NCBI RefSeq assembly: GCF_001904615.1
Contig: NZ_MRBY01000020.1
Span: 846-64,845, forward strand
Direction: 5' to 3'
Length of the DNA stretch: 64,000 bases
DNA from: [Limnothrix rosea] IAM M-220
GTDB lineage: Bacteria; Cyanobacteriota; Cyanobacteriia; Cyanobacteriales; MRBY01
How positions within the stretch are numbered: position 1 is the first letter of the stretch; every line of letters begins with the position of its first letter. The translations under genes were made by a program, and so were the position numbers. Under the pieces are notes generated by a model. The model ran no database searches. It was given only the letters and a program-made list of their open reading frames with translations, and was not told the DNA's origin. Positions 8,293-16,963 of the stretch are shown in pieces.

Positions 8293-9348
8293 CTAAAAAA
8301 GCTCTGGTGAATTAACAATGATTGCATCAAATCGTCTTTCAGGACTCAGAAAATGTTGTCCTCCTCCTAGAATAATCTCTTTGATTTGATCTTTTTTGAT
8401 TATTGGTTTTTCGAGTCTGGTACATGACATGAATTTATTTGTTATCTTTCCAGAGGAAGCAAATGCTTTATCGTTCTTAGTATTGTACGAAAGCTTATCG
8501 ATAATTTCTTCGGGATCAAAGCGTTGACTTTCTGCAATATCCAATAGCATTTTATAAAGCCAAACTGCCGTTCTCGTCTGGCGAGTAATGCGAGTCGCCT
8601 TTGAGTTTGGATCCGCTATTTGACTTATAAAATATGCAAACCCAGCATCACTCCAAAAGAAAACATCTAAACAGTGCTCTGCAAGTCGTGGAGACTTTCC
8701 CAATGTTTTCCAAATAGGTTGGAGTAAAAACGGTGATTGCTGAGGCTCAAGCTCTTGTGTGAGATTCGCTAATCTGTCAATTATTCGAGATATGTAAGTC
8801 AATATTTGCGTAGCATCACTCCAATCTTGAATCTGTTGAATGGGTTTGACTAAGTTCCTTAAGTTCTCTTGAGTCAAAGCAGAAGCAATACTACATGCAA
8901 GATAAACAATAGTATCCGGTCTTATTACAATCTCTGAACCGTATTTTTTTTCTGATAGATCACAAGTAGTATTATCTGGAAGCGCAGTAAGCTTTATTTC
9001 GATTCCGGCTAAGCATTCTCCTGTACTTTTTCGCTGGATTACAAGATCTGTTCTGGCTAAAGAACCAATCACATATTTTTGAAAGGGAGTAAAAGTCGAC
9101 TCAAATGCAAAATAAGTATCTTCGTCTAGTGGATTATTTTGGAATGCCGTTTCTACATCTATTGTTTCACAAACAAGTGCTTTATTACTGATTTTGAGAT
9201 AATTAGCGTGTTGGTGATTTGAGTATAAAAAACAGCAGAGAGCCGCTGGAAAAGATGAGTTAAATTGATTTTTGCCCCATGCATTTTTAGAGGTAAAGTC
9301 TCGATTTGAATTATCTAGCCCAAAGAGACGCGGTTTCTGCTGTTCCAT
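8293..9348 (-). CDS. HindVP-family type II restriction endonuclease
   Basis: 351 aa. The N-terminus (FGLDNSNRDFTSKNAWGKN, then QFNSSFPAAL) matches what I recall of the HindVP family, whose named members (HindVP, HgiDI, AcyI isoschizomers) cut GRCGYC. A PD-(D/E)XK-like centre is visible: Asp101 in ARTDLVIQ followed by Glu117 and Lys119 in GIEIK. The gene precedes its methyltransferase on the same strand with a 3-base gap, an order that would need the methyltransferase to be made early or a separate control. No C-protein gene is seen. Confidence in 'restriction endonuclease' is high from context; the exact family assignment is from memory. Confidence 0.8.
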   Translation of the reverse strand: MEQQKPRLFGLDNSNRDFTSKNAWGKNQFNSSFPAALCCFLYSNHQHANYLKISNKALVCETIDVETAFQNNPLDEDTYFAFESTFTPFQKYVIGSLARTDLVIQRKSTGECLAGIEIKLTALPDNTTCDLSEKKYGSEIVIRPDTIVYLACSIASALTQENLRNLVKPIQQIQDWSDATQILTYISRIIDRLANLTQELEPQQSPFLLQPIWKTLGKSPRLAEHCLDVFFWSDAGFAYFISQIADPNSKATRITRQTRTAVWLYKMLLDIAESQRFDPEEIIDKLSYNTKNDKAFASSGKITNKFMSCTRLEKPIIKKDQIKEIILGGGQHFLSPERRFDAIIVNSPELF

Positions 9349-9406
9349 ATTGTGTTTGTGTAATTCAATCTGAATCGAGAAAAAACTTTCCGATTTGCGA
9401 AACGTT

Positions 9407-11092
9407 TTAAAACAGATCGATATCGGTTACAGCGCCTTTGCTGCTGGTAGAAACAATCTTTGCATATTTACCGAGGACACCACGTTTGTAACGGGGTTCA
9501 GGGGCTTTCCACTCAGCACGACGTTTTGCTAGTTCTTCATCAGAAACGTTGATTTGCAACAAAAGCTGATTGGCATCGATGGTGATGCTGTCGCCTTCTT
9601 GGACAAGGGCAATATTGCCGCCGACATAGGCTTCCGGTGCTACGTGACCAACCACGAGACCATAGGTTCCGCCAGAAAAACGACCGTCAGTAATTAGACC
9701 AACAGAATCTCCTAGACCTGCACCGATAATGGCGGAGGTGGGCGCAAGCATTTCGCGCATACCGGGGCCACCTTTGGGGCCTTCATAGCGGACAATTACA
9801 ACGTCACCTGCTTGGATTTTGCCGTCAAGGATCGCATCGAGACATTCTTCTTCAGACTCGAAAACTTTGGCGGGGCCGGTGATGACAGGCTTTTTCACGC
9901 CGCTAATTTTTGCGACGGAACCTTCTTGGGCAAGGTTACCTTTGAGGATGGCGAGGTGACCCACCTGATAAAGGGGATTGTCGAATTTGCGGATCACATC
10001 TTGATCGGCGGGTGGTTCGCTGGGGATGTCGGCAAGGTTTTCGGCAATGGTTTTTCCGGTAATGGTCATGCAGTCGCCATGTAATAAGCCTTGATCTAAG
10101 AGCATTTTCATCACTTGGGGAATGCCACCTGCTTTGTGGAGATCGGTGGCGACATATTTGCCGGAGGGTTTGAGGTCACAGAACACGGGTACGCGCTGAC
10201 GGATTTCTTCGAAGTCGTCAAGGGTGAGGGGCACACCAATCGTATTGGCGATCGCCAACAGGTGCAGCACAGAATTTGTTGAACCACCGACCGCCATGAT
10301 CACCGTGATCGCATTTTCAAATGCCTTGCGGGTGAGGATATCCTTCGGCAAAATCTGATGTTTGATCGCATTCACTAATGCCTTTGCAGAATCCTCTGCA
10401 CTTACTGCTTTCTCTTCATCTTCCGCTGCCATGGTGGAAGAGTAGGGCAGACTCATACCCATCGCCTCAAATGCTGAAGACATGGTATTTGCCGTAAACA
10501 TACCGCCACAGGAACCTGCGCCGGGACAAGCATTTTTCTCGATCGCCATTAATTTCTCTTCGGTGATCTTGCCTGCACTAAACTGACCCACCGCTTCAAA
10601 AGAACTAACCACCGTTAGATCTTCGCCGTCGAGGTGACCCGGTTTAATTGTGCCGCCATAGACAAAAATTGCGGGAATATTCATGCGGGCGATCGCCAAA
10701 ACAGCCCCCGGCATATTCTTGTCACAACCACCAATGGCAAGGACTGCATCCATACTTTGGCCATTACAAGCCGTCTCGATAGAATCCGCGATCACATCAC
10801 GGGAAACCAAGGAATATTTCATCCCCTCAGTCCCCATGGAGATGCCATCACTAATAGTGATCGTGCCAAACATTTGCGGCATTGCCCCCGCCTCCCGGAG
10901 CGCAGTCTCAGCCCGCAACGCCAGAGTATTTATCCCCATATTGCAAGGCGTAATCGTGCTGTACCCATTCGCCAGCCCCACAATCGGTTTTTTAAAATCA
11001 TCATCCCCAAAGCCCACAGCACGGAGCAGGGCTCGGTTTGGACTCCGTTGATGACCTTCAGTAACAACCCAACTACGACGATTTTCTCTCAT
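9407..11092 (-). CDS. ilvD: Dihydroxy-acid dehydratase
   Basis: 561 aa, full family length. Catalyses dehydration of 2,3-dihydroxy-isovalerate and 2,3-dihydroxy-3-methylvalerate in valine, isoleucine and leucine synthesis. Family signatures are present: [11 protein letters not shown] with one cluster Cys, [17 protein letters not shown] with two more, [15 protein letters not shown], and near the C-terminus [17 protein letters not shown] and [11 protein letters not shown] with the catalytic Ser region. ATG at 11092. A single gene, not in an operon with other branched-chain genes. Its codon use and HIP1 sites match the host chromosome, in contrast to the adjacent restriction-modification pair. 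Confidence 0.97.
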   Translation of the reverse strand: MRENRRSWVVTEGHQRSPNRALLRAVGFGDDDFKKPIVGLANGYSTITPCNMGINTLALRAETALREAGAMPQMFGTITISDGISMGTEGMKYSLVSRDVIADSIETACNGQSMDAVLAIGGCDKNMPGAVLAIARMNIPAIFVYGGTIKPGHLDGEDLTVVSSFEAVGQFSAGKITEEKLMAIEKNACPGAGSCGGMFTANTMSSAFEAMGMSLPYSSTMAAEDEEKAVSAEDSAKALVNAIKHQILPKDILTRKAFENAITVIMAVGGSTNSVLHLLAIANTIGVPLTLDDFEEIRQRVPVFCDLKPSGKYVATDLHKAGGIPQVMKMLLDQGLLHGDCMTITGKTIAENLADIPSEPPADQDVIRKFDNPLYQVGHLAILKGNLAQEGSVAKISGVKKPVITGPAKVFESEEECLDAILDGKIQAGDVVIVRYEGPKGGPGMREMLAPTSAIIGAGLGDSVGLITDGRFSGGTYGLVVGHVAPEAYVGGNIALVQEGDSITIDANQLLLQINVSDEELAKRRAEWKAPEPRYKRGVLGKYAKIVSTSSKGAVTDIDLF

Positions 11093-11192
11093 AACAAAAC
11101 AGAATAAATATGTACAGTTACATCAGAATAACGTTTATATTGTCTGTCGTTTTCGAGCTTTTGGGTAGTTTCGCACCGAATCAAAAGGCACA

Positions 11193-12551
11193 CTACACAG
11201 CCTTCGTAAAGGAATAATACTGACCCTCATTCACCGCCAAAGTTAAAATTACCTGTACCGTTTCGAGCAGACCCGTTAGCCATTCACATTCCGCCTTGGA
11301 TTTGTGGTGATAGTGCTGCATTAACTCATTGAGGGAGATCACTAGTTGTCCGTAGCTACGGGGTGAGACAAGGACTAGCTTGAGCAAAATAATGCCTAGG
11401 GACAGAAATTCCCGCTGGATCATTAGCAAGGTAAAAGGATGGGTCGGATCGGCAAAACTTTCAGGGTTGAGCAGATAGCGAATAATTTCATCGCAGGTTT
11501 TCGTGATCAGGTGATGGCCCACGGTCACACTATTTTTTTCAGGGTGGAGCTCTGCTAAATGCTGTTCTAGTTTTTGTGGTAACCATTTCAACCGGCGATC
11601 GCCACCAATGGAGATCAGCAAATATTTAACGAGTGCCTGTTTAAAATCACCATAAATATCATGCTCATGGAGAGCCAAAAAATCCTCAGCCATTTGCGGA
11701 TAGCCCTGATTGCGTTTCACCACAACCTTTTGGATTAGCTTCAAAGTCGCGGGATGGATGAATGTCGGATTGCGCACTTTTTCCTCATTCGGAGCCGCAT
11801 CGCACCCCTTAGCCAAAAACATGACAAGCTGAAACTTATAACGACTCTTCAGAAACTGATAAAGCCACTGACAAGCCTGGCGCTGTTCGATAGAAACTTC
11901 AGCATCAAAGGTTTGGGCGAGGAGCGTTAAAGTAACATAGCGGTCGTGCCAAGTTTTCTTTTGCAGTTTTACAGCCGGAGAAAATAACGCTAAGACTTTG
12001 TACTGACGACTATCCATGTAGCTTTCAACCCAATCCCGAAACTTACGGGTCGATAATGCCGCATTGGAAGCAAGGGGCGATCGCCCTTGAAATAGTCCCA
12101 TCAGCTTTTCAACATACTTTATTTTTTTCTGTAGAAAACAAGTATTAACAATTAAAAACGCACAGCGGTTTAACAGATAAATAAAATCAGCCGTACAGTT
12201 ATAAACCAACAACTGATAAATTGCATGATTTAGCTGGGCAGGAATACCACTCGGATCATGATTAATAAAGAAAATATCAAACTGCTCAAGTAGAGAAGAT
12301 ATCGAAGCCGTCCTACTCAGCTCCACAAAAAAGTTGAGGATTTCTTCACTTGCTTCAATAATTTCATCAGGCCGTTCATTTTGCTCAATAGCAGCGGCTT
12401 GACCCTCAAATGTTGCCTTAGGGTAGCCAATTTGCATTTCTGTAAACTGCTGAGGAGATGTTTGCTCCGGGCGACGGTGCCAAGCTAAAACCTTGTCTGA
12501 GGAAGTGTTTGGCAATTGGACTTTGCGTTTACGGAAACTAGGAGCAAACAT
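11193..12551 (-). CDS. Uncharacterised alpha-helical protein
   Basis: 452 aa from ATG 12551, preceded by AAGGAAAAA about 5 bases upstream; a longer open frame to 12656 runs through poorly coding sequence. No signal peptide or clear membrane segment. The predicted fold is almost entirely helical, with hydrophobic helices such as FDIFFINHD, LIYLLNRCAF-like segments and FLSLGIILLKLVLV. Sits 100 bases downstream (same strand) of nothing obvious and directly follows the ilvD promoter region. I do not recognise the family; cyanobacteria carry many such conserved unknowns. Confidence 0.65.
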   Translation of the reverse strand: MFAPSFRKRKVQLPNTSSDKVLAWHRRPEQTSPQQFTEMQIGYPKATFEGQAAAIEQNERPDEIIEASEEILNFFVELSRTASISSLLEQFDIFFINHDPSGIPAQLNHAIYQLLVYNCTADFIYLLNRCAFLIVNTCFLQKKIKYVEKLMGLFQGRSPLASNAALSTRKFRDWVESYMDSRQYKVLALFSPAVKLQKKTWHDRYVTLTLLAQTFDAEVSIEQRQACQWLYQFLKSRYKFQLVMFLAKGCDAAPNEEKVRNPTFIHPATLKLIQKVVVKRNQGYPQMAEDFLALHEHDIYGDFKQALVKYLLISIGGDRRLKWLPQKLEQHLAELHPEKNSVTVGHHLITKTCDEIIRYLLNPESFADPTHPFTLLMIQREFLSLGIILLKLVLVSPRSYGQLVISLNELMQHYHHKSKAECEWLTGLLETVQVILTLAVNEGQYYSFTKAV

Positions 12552-12861
12552 AATTTGTTTTTCCTTGAATATTATTAATGCAGATGCTTTCTGCATCCTT
12601 TTTACATTGCTTTTCAAAGGAAAAAAAGGGGGGGCAGGGATATTCACTAAAATCACGTAGAAAAAAAATTTCCACTAGGAAAACCATCAGAGATTACACA
12701 CAAAGTCTTCATAAAACTGGCAAAAAAAGCCTTTTCTTTACCAATTCCTCAAAAAGAAAGGTAACAAAAAAAATCTCTCACACAGACCGTGTAGGAGACG
12801 CGATTGTCTAGTTTTTAAGTTGTTGGGAAGCAGGGCGATCGGCGATCGCCCCAAGGAAAAA
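12552..12861. other. Intergenic between the unknown 452-aa gene and hspA
   Basis: Contains A/G-rich homopolymer runs (near 12610-12640 and 12660-12670) and a tandem HIP1-like palindrome at about 12835-12850. No coding frame or clear terminator is seen. It presumably carries the promoter of the minus-strand 452-aa gene. Confidence 0.5.
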
Positions 12862-13359
12862 TTAGCCGTTTACGTCAGCATTTCCTTCGTCACTGACTGG
12901 TGCCGGAGCTTGTGTTTCCTGCTTACCACCAAGGTTCAACTTCACAACTTTCTTAGAGGTTGGAACAACCTTCGGTAAAGTCAAAGTGAGGACACCATCG
13001 GCAAAATCAGCAGAGACATTTTCATGGTCAATGGCTACAGGCAAAACGATGGAACGATCAAATTTACCATAGCGGAACTCGGAGTGATAAACACCTTTGT
13101 CGTGGTCTTCTTTTTGGTAGTTGTATTCACCGCTAATGCGAATACTTTCACGGGTTAGGCTGATGTCAATATCATCCTTGGCAATGCCGGGTAAAGCCGC
13201 TTTCAAGGTGAGTTCGGTATCGCCATCGAGGAGCTCTACAGAAGGACGCCAAGCAGCTTTTTCATCACTTTGCCAGCCTGCGAGTTCATCGAGAATACGA
13301 TTCATTTGGGTTTGTACAGTCTCGAGTTCAGAGAAAGGAGAAAAGCGTACGATAGACAT
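12862..13359 (-). CDS. hspA: Small heat-shock protein (Hsp20/alpha-crystallin)
   Basis: 165 aa. An N-terminal MSIVRFSPFSELETVQTQMNR segment is followed by an alpha-crystallin domain (about residues 38-140) with PGIAKDDIDISLTRESIRISGE and the closing GVLTLTLPKV. The C-terminal tail is longer than usual and lacks an obvious IXI motif. The protein should be an ATP-independent holdase; in Synechocystis the homologue also protects thylakoid membranes. ATG at 13359 has a strong Shine-Dalgarno sequence (GGAGG, 6 bases upstream). It stands alone and is transcribed away from the DMT transporter gene. Confidence 0.92.
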   Translation of the reverse strand: MSIVRFSPFSELETVQTQMNRILDELAGWQSDEKAAWRPSVELLDGDTELTLKAALPGIAKDDIDISLTRESIRISGEYNYQKEDHDKGVYHSEFRYGKFDRSIVLPVAIDHENVSADFADGVLTLTLPKVVPTSKKVVKLNLGGKQETQAPAPVSDEGNADVNG

Positions 13360-13385
13360 ATATTGACCTCCAGAGAGAATCTGTT
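13360..13385 (-). promoter_or_regulatory. hspA leader: possible short RNA hairpin over the ribosome site
   Basis: The minus-strand leader reads GATTCTCTCTGGAGGTCAAT just before the ATG. TCTC can pair with GGAG/GGAGG over a four-base loop, giving a tiny hairpin that hides the Shine-Dalgarno sequence. Synechocystis hsp17 is known to use a very short RNA thermometer of this sort. Only three or four pairs can form here, so this is a hypothesis. Confidence 0.25.
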
Positions 13386-13690
13386 TTGTTCACGTTTTCA
13401 TTATGCCAATTAGTTATTAGATAAAGTAGTGAAATAACCTCACATTTGTTGTTGGGTTTTCCACGGAAATTTGATTGTTTTTTAAATTTATGTTGAAAGC
13501 CGATCTGATATTACGGTTTTCCGAATAATTGGCTTATAAAAATTTCTAACTAAATAAAAGAAAAGGAGCTTTTATACTTTTTTGAAAAACTGTTTCTTCG
13601 GTTGTTTATGGGGTTGGGGCGATCGCCTCCCCCAGACTAGGGACGAATAAATATGCCACAATCTGATCTGGCAAAGTCGTCAAGGTCATT
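13386..13690. other. Divergent intergenic region hspA / DMT transporter
   Basis: About 300 bases, AT-rich, with one HIP1 site at 13619-13628. It must hold the hspA promoter (minus) and the transporter promoter (plus). No CIRCE-type inverted repeat (TTAGCACTC-N9-GAGTGCTAA) is present. Confidence 0.5.
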
Positions 13691-14563
13691 ATGGTTGGGG
13701 AAATTTCTGCCCTCATTGCAGCAGGTATCTGGTCAGCTTCCGCGATCATTTATGACAAAATTCTTGTCACAGTAAAAATTTCAGGGACGTTAGTTAGTTT
13801 TTACCGTGGACTAGTAAGCCTGCCTTTTTTTGCTGTTAGCTTACTCATTTTCGACCCCCATCTGCCCCAGCTGAGTAGTCTCCATTGGTTTTATTTGGTG
13901 ATTAGCGCCATTTTGGGCATTACCATCGGCGACACCGCTTATTTTCTGTCGTTACAAGATGTCGGTGTGCGCAAAGCATTATTGCTGCAAACATTAACGC
14001 CGCTATTTGGGGCATTTTTTGCATGGGTGTTTCTCAAGGAAAGTCTTACTGTCTATGGGCTAATTGGCATTGCTCTGACCTTACTCGGCGTGGTGTGGGT
14101 GATCACTGAAAGGACAACGGCGGGGCGATCGCCTCATTTATTGCGAGGAAGTTTGTGGGGGATTTTATCCTGCGCAGCCCAAGGATTAGGGGCGATGTTT
14201 ATTCGAGATGTGCTGGAAAATAGCGACTTGAATTCCCTGTGGAGCAGCTCCCTACGGATGGTTTTGGGCACGGTCATTCTCGCCTTCTGGCTCGGCTACA
14301 AAGGTAATTTCACCCTCTCGGCTTTATCTTTTCCCCAGTGGCAAGCGATAACCGGGGCAGCCTTTGGCGGCTCTTTTGTTGGGCTGTGGCTCCATCAGAC
14401 GGCCTTTCAATTTGCGCCGGTCGGTATTGCGGCGACGCTACTTAGTACTTCACCTTTGTTTGCCGTGGGTATCAGTGTTTATCTACGCGAAAAAGTCACT
14501 TGGCGATCCCTCGGTGGTGTGGTGATTGCATTAGTGGGGATTGGTTTATTGCTCATCAGATAG
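13691..14563 (+). CDS. EamA/DMT-superfamily transporter
   Basis: 290 aa, about ten membrane helices in two EamA halves (roughly residues 2-135 and 150-288). Landmarks are the opening SALIAAGIWSASAIIYDK, the end-of-half-one motif TLTPLFGAFFAWVFLKE followed by LIGIALTLLGVVWV, and in half two LLSTSPLFAVGISVYLREK followed by GGVVIALVGIGLLL. The family exports or imports small metabolites and amino acids; the substrate cannot be deduced. Its 3' end overlaps the convergent minus-strand gene by 18 bases. Confidence 0.88.
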   Translation: MVGEISALIAAGIWSASAIIYDKILVTVKISGTLVSFYRGLVSLPFFAVSLLIFDPHLPQLSSLHWFYLVISAILGITIGDTAYFLSLQDVGVRKALLLQTLTPLFGAFFAWVFLKESLTVYGLIGIALTLLGVVWVITERTTAGRSPHLLRGSLWGILSCAAQGLGAMFIRDVLENSDLNSLWSSSLRMVLGTVILAFWLGYKGNFTLSALSFPQWQAITGAAFGGSFVGLWLHQTAFQFAPVGIAATLLSTSPLFAVGISVYLREKVTWRSLGGVVIALVGIGLLLIR

Positions 14564-15142
14564 GAGCATGGCGAGAAACACCCGACGTATTAACCTTATA
14601 TTCACTTGTTTGAAAATTTGTTGCTGTTCCGCAACTAATGACGACTTGGTCGTTGGGATGGCAGCAAAGCGATACAGTAATTTTTCGCGCCAAGACAAAT
14701 TGACGTTGTAGGTAATTTCAGGCAACAGAAAATTAGGGTTAAAACGAGGATCTTGAGCACAGTCCATCAAAAATTTAGAATAGGCATCCAGATCAAACGG
14801 AACATCCGACGTTTCTAAAATCACCCTCGATAAGCCACGTTTTTCTTGGGTTAGCCCCTGGGGCAATTGCTCTCCCGGCTCCCAAGTTAAACCTAATGCG
14901 GTGTAACCTCCGATCGCCGGTAATTTTTCTGGAAATAGGCGCGGCAAAACCACCCAAATCCAGAAAGGTACACCCGTGGTTCCCGCTCTGAAAGTTGTTG
15001 CATTTTGATAATAAGCCGCTGAAACTGGGCGACTGTAGTCACGCAAACTTCCTAAAAATGACAACGAGAGTATCAACACAATTGCTATTAGCGTCGCGGC
15101 GATCGCCACCTGCCATGATTTTTTAAACTTGATGCTGTTCAT
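14546..15142 (-). CDS. Membrane-anchored haem-less paralogue of the neighbouring cytochrome's N-terminal domain
   Basis: 198 aa. A membrane helix (about residues 11-31, QVAIAATLIAIVLILSLSFLG) anchors a periplasmic domain. Its sequence parallels the upstream cytochrome point by point: FRAGTTGVPFWIWVVLPRLFPEKLP against FRYGTIGG..GIPYWLWKALPVVFEDRLP, then FDLDAYSKFLMDCAQDPRFN against VNLQGYIQFLTAIAPDERFS, and LSWREKLLYRFAAIPTTK against LNPLEKLVYKFFVIPQAR. The stretch that holds CATCH in the cytochrome is missing, and there is no CXXCH anywhere. Starts 3 bases after the cytochrome's stop, so the two form an operon. Function unknown; perhaps an accessory or regulatory subunit. Confidence 0.75.
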   Translation of the reverse strand: MNSIKFKKSWQVAIAATLIAIVLILSLSFLGSLRDYSRPVSAAYYQNATTFRAGTTGVPFWIWVVLPRLFPEKLPAIGGYTALGLTWEPGEQLPQGLTQEKRGLSRVILETSDVPFDLDAYSKFLMDCAQDPRFNPNFLLPEITYNVNLSWREKLLYRFAAIPTTKSSLVAEQQQIFKQVNIRLIRRVFLAMLLSDEQ

Positions 15143-15145
15143 GGG

Positions 15146-16672
15146 TTAAAGGGTTTTGAGATATTCAATAAGAGCCGTTTTATCAGAGTCGCTGAGGGCT
15201 GTGCCGTAGAGATGACCGCCATTGCCGTTGCCTCCTAAGCTGGTGTCGTACTGAAAAAACTGTTTGCTATTTTCCCCAGCCACCGTGGTGACAAAGCCCA
15301 TATTTTCTTGGTCATACACGTCATAGCCCCGGTAAAAGGTGGTGGGACGTTCTGCGGGGGGATTCAGCAAGTCGCGCATGGTTGGCACAGAGCCATTGTG
15401 GAGATAGGGCGATCGCAACCAAATGCCATCTAGGGGGGCGCTGGCATAGCCATTAGTTTTGCGGTAATTTTTGAAACGTTTATCCTCACCGCGATAGGTG
15501 ATGTCGCTAAACAATAAATATTGGTTAGAGGTCAGGTCATAGGTATAGGAATCCAGTCTGCCACGGTCTGTTTGAATGTCACCAATCGGTATAACCGTTT
15601 CTAAATTGAGCTTATCGGGACGATTGAGAATGTCATGGCAACTGGCACAATTCGCTTCAAAAATTGGTTTCCCTTGCGCCACTAAATCTTGATTGATTGC
15701 ATAGGGATATTGGGGAGCTGGTAAATCATTAAGCCACTGTTGCAGTCGATAGAGTGAGTCAAAATTCAAATTCCCCGGAGCAACTAATGCTAAAGCTGCC
15801 GTGCGATTCCGTTCATCAGGATTGTTATTATTGCCATCCCAATGGAGGTACATACCAGCGCGAGGCCCTTGGTTCCAAATGCTGGGATAGTCAGCGATGC
15901 CATTGAGTTGTTCTGGCGGCAGCAACTCCACCGGAAAACCAAAACGACGAGTTTTGTAAGAAGTAAAAGTATCAACACGCCCCGGCCCATACTGCGACTG
16001 ACGATCCATAAATGCCAGATCAAGGCGCTCCCGCAGCAGTTGTTCACGGGCTTGGGGAATTACAAAAAATTTGTAGACGAGTTTTTCGAGGGGATTTAGA
16101 TTCGCCCCCATCTCGGCAATGTAGGGCATGATATGTTTTGCCGAAAATCTTTCGTCAGGGGCGATCGCCGTCAAAAATTGAATATAGCCCTGTAAATTAA
16201 CGTTATGTCCCGGCATGGTAGAGATCAAGGTGACGGGAGCAGTCGGCGTTTCCCGCAATTTACCGACATGGCAAGTGGCGCAATTTTGAGTGACGACATC
16301 AAGACCAAGGGCGGGCAAAATTTGACGGGACGATTTCGCAAAACCGATGGGTAAATCGTGGTCAGGCTCCTGCATAAATCCAAAGGCTGTCATCCCTTCG
16401 CCGGGCAGATGATCTGGAGGTAGCCGATCTTCAAAAACGACGGGCAAAGCTTTCCATAGCCAGTAGGGAATACCATCTGTACTTTCGCCGCCAATAGTGC
16501 CGTAACGGAAATGTTCGTCAATATCAGCATAGTAGGCAGGTCGACTCGTTAGGAAAGGCCAGAGTAACCACAAGACTAAGGCGAGTAATACCGCAATAAT
16601 AGCTAGCAAAATTCGTTTTTTAGCCGCACGATGGGGAGGGCGATCGCCTAATTTTTGAGGGTCATTTATCAC
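15146..16672 (-). CDS. Membrane-anchored di-haem c-type cytochrome
   Basis: About 508 aa from GTG 16672, chosen because GGAGG lies 10 bases upstream; the open frame extends to a TTG at 16711. One N-terminal membrane helix (about residues 22-42) anchors a periplasmic protein. Two haem-binding CXXCH motifs are present: NCATCHVGK in the first half and NCASCHDI in the second. The second half (PYAINQDLVAQGKPIFEAN, then GIWLRSPYLHNGSVPTMRDLL) resembles the cytochrome c peroxidase/RoxA-like fold, where the HNGS segment is typical. Substrate unknown; a role in periplasmic electron transfer or oxygenation is inference. Followed at 3 bases by its haem-less relative. Confidence 0.85.
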   Translation of the reverse strand: MINDPQKLGDRPPHRAAKKRILLAIIAVLLALVLWLLWPFLTSRPAYYADIDEHFRYGTIGGESTDGIPYWLWKALPVVFEDRLPPDHLPGEGMTAFGFMQEPDHDLPIGFAKSSRQILPALGLDVVTQNCATCHVGKLRETPTAPVTLISTMPGHNVNLQGYIQFLTAIAPDERFSAKHIMPYIAEMGANLNPLEKLVYKFFVIPQAREQLLRERLDLAFMDRQSQYGPGRVDTFTSYKTRRFGFPVELLPPEQLNGIADYPSIWNQGPRAGMYLHWDGNNNNPDERNRTAALALVAPGNLNFDSLYRLQQWLNDLPAPQYPYAINQDLVAQGKPIFEANCASCHDILNRPDKLNLETVIPIGDIQTDRGRLDSYTYDLTSNQYLLFSDITYRGEDKRFKNYRKTNGYASAPLDGIWLRSPYLHNGSVPTMRDLLNPPAERPTTFYRGYDVYDQENMGFVTTVAGENSKQFFQYDTSLGGNGNGGHLYGTALSDSDKTALIEYLKTL

Positions 16673-16963
16673 CTTGAGAAATCCTCCACGATTTGGCAAA
16701 ACCAAGATCAAGCAGCCTTTCCCAAAATCTAACCAAGGAAATTTTAACCGTCAATTTTGACACCGTAATCTGTCAGATCTTGCAATAAATCCCCACATTA
16801 CTTGAACTGTTTTAGTGCAAAATCCCAGCCAACAAAAACTGTTTAAATAGCCAAAGGATCACGCCCGAACATTTAACTAGTTGCAAATATCCATGACATA
16901 AATCCTCGAGGGTCGGCGATCGCCCTATGGTAGAGACAGGGTCAGTCCACCCCTCGGATGTAA

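Noticed and set aside
10634-11107. 157-codon plus-strand frame over ilvD
   Set aside because: Lies entirely opposite ilvD, whose translation is a full-length conserved enzyme.
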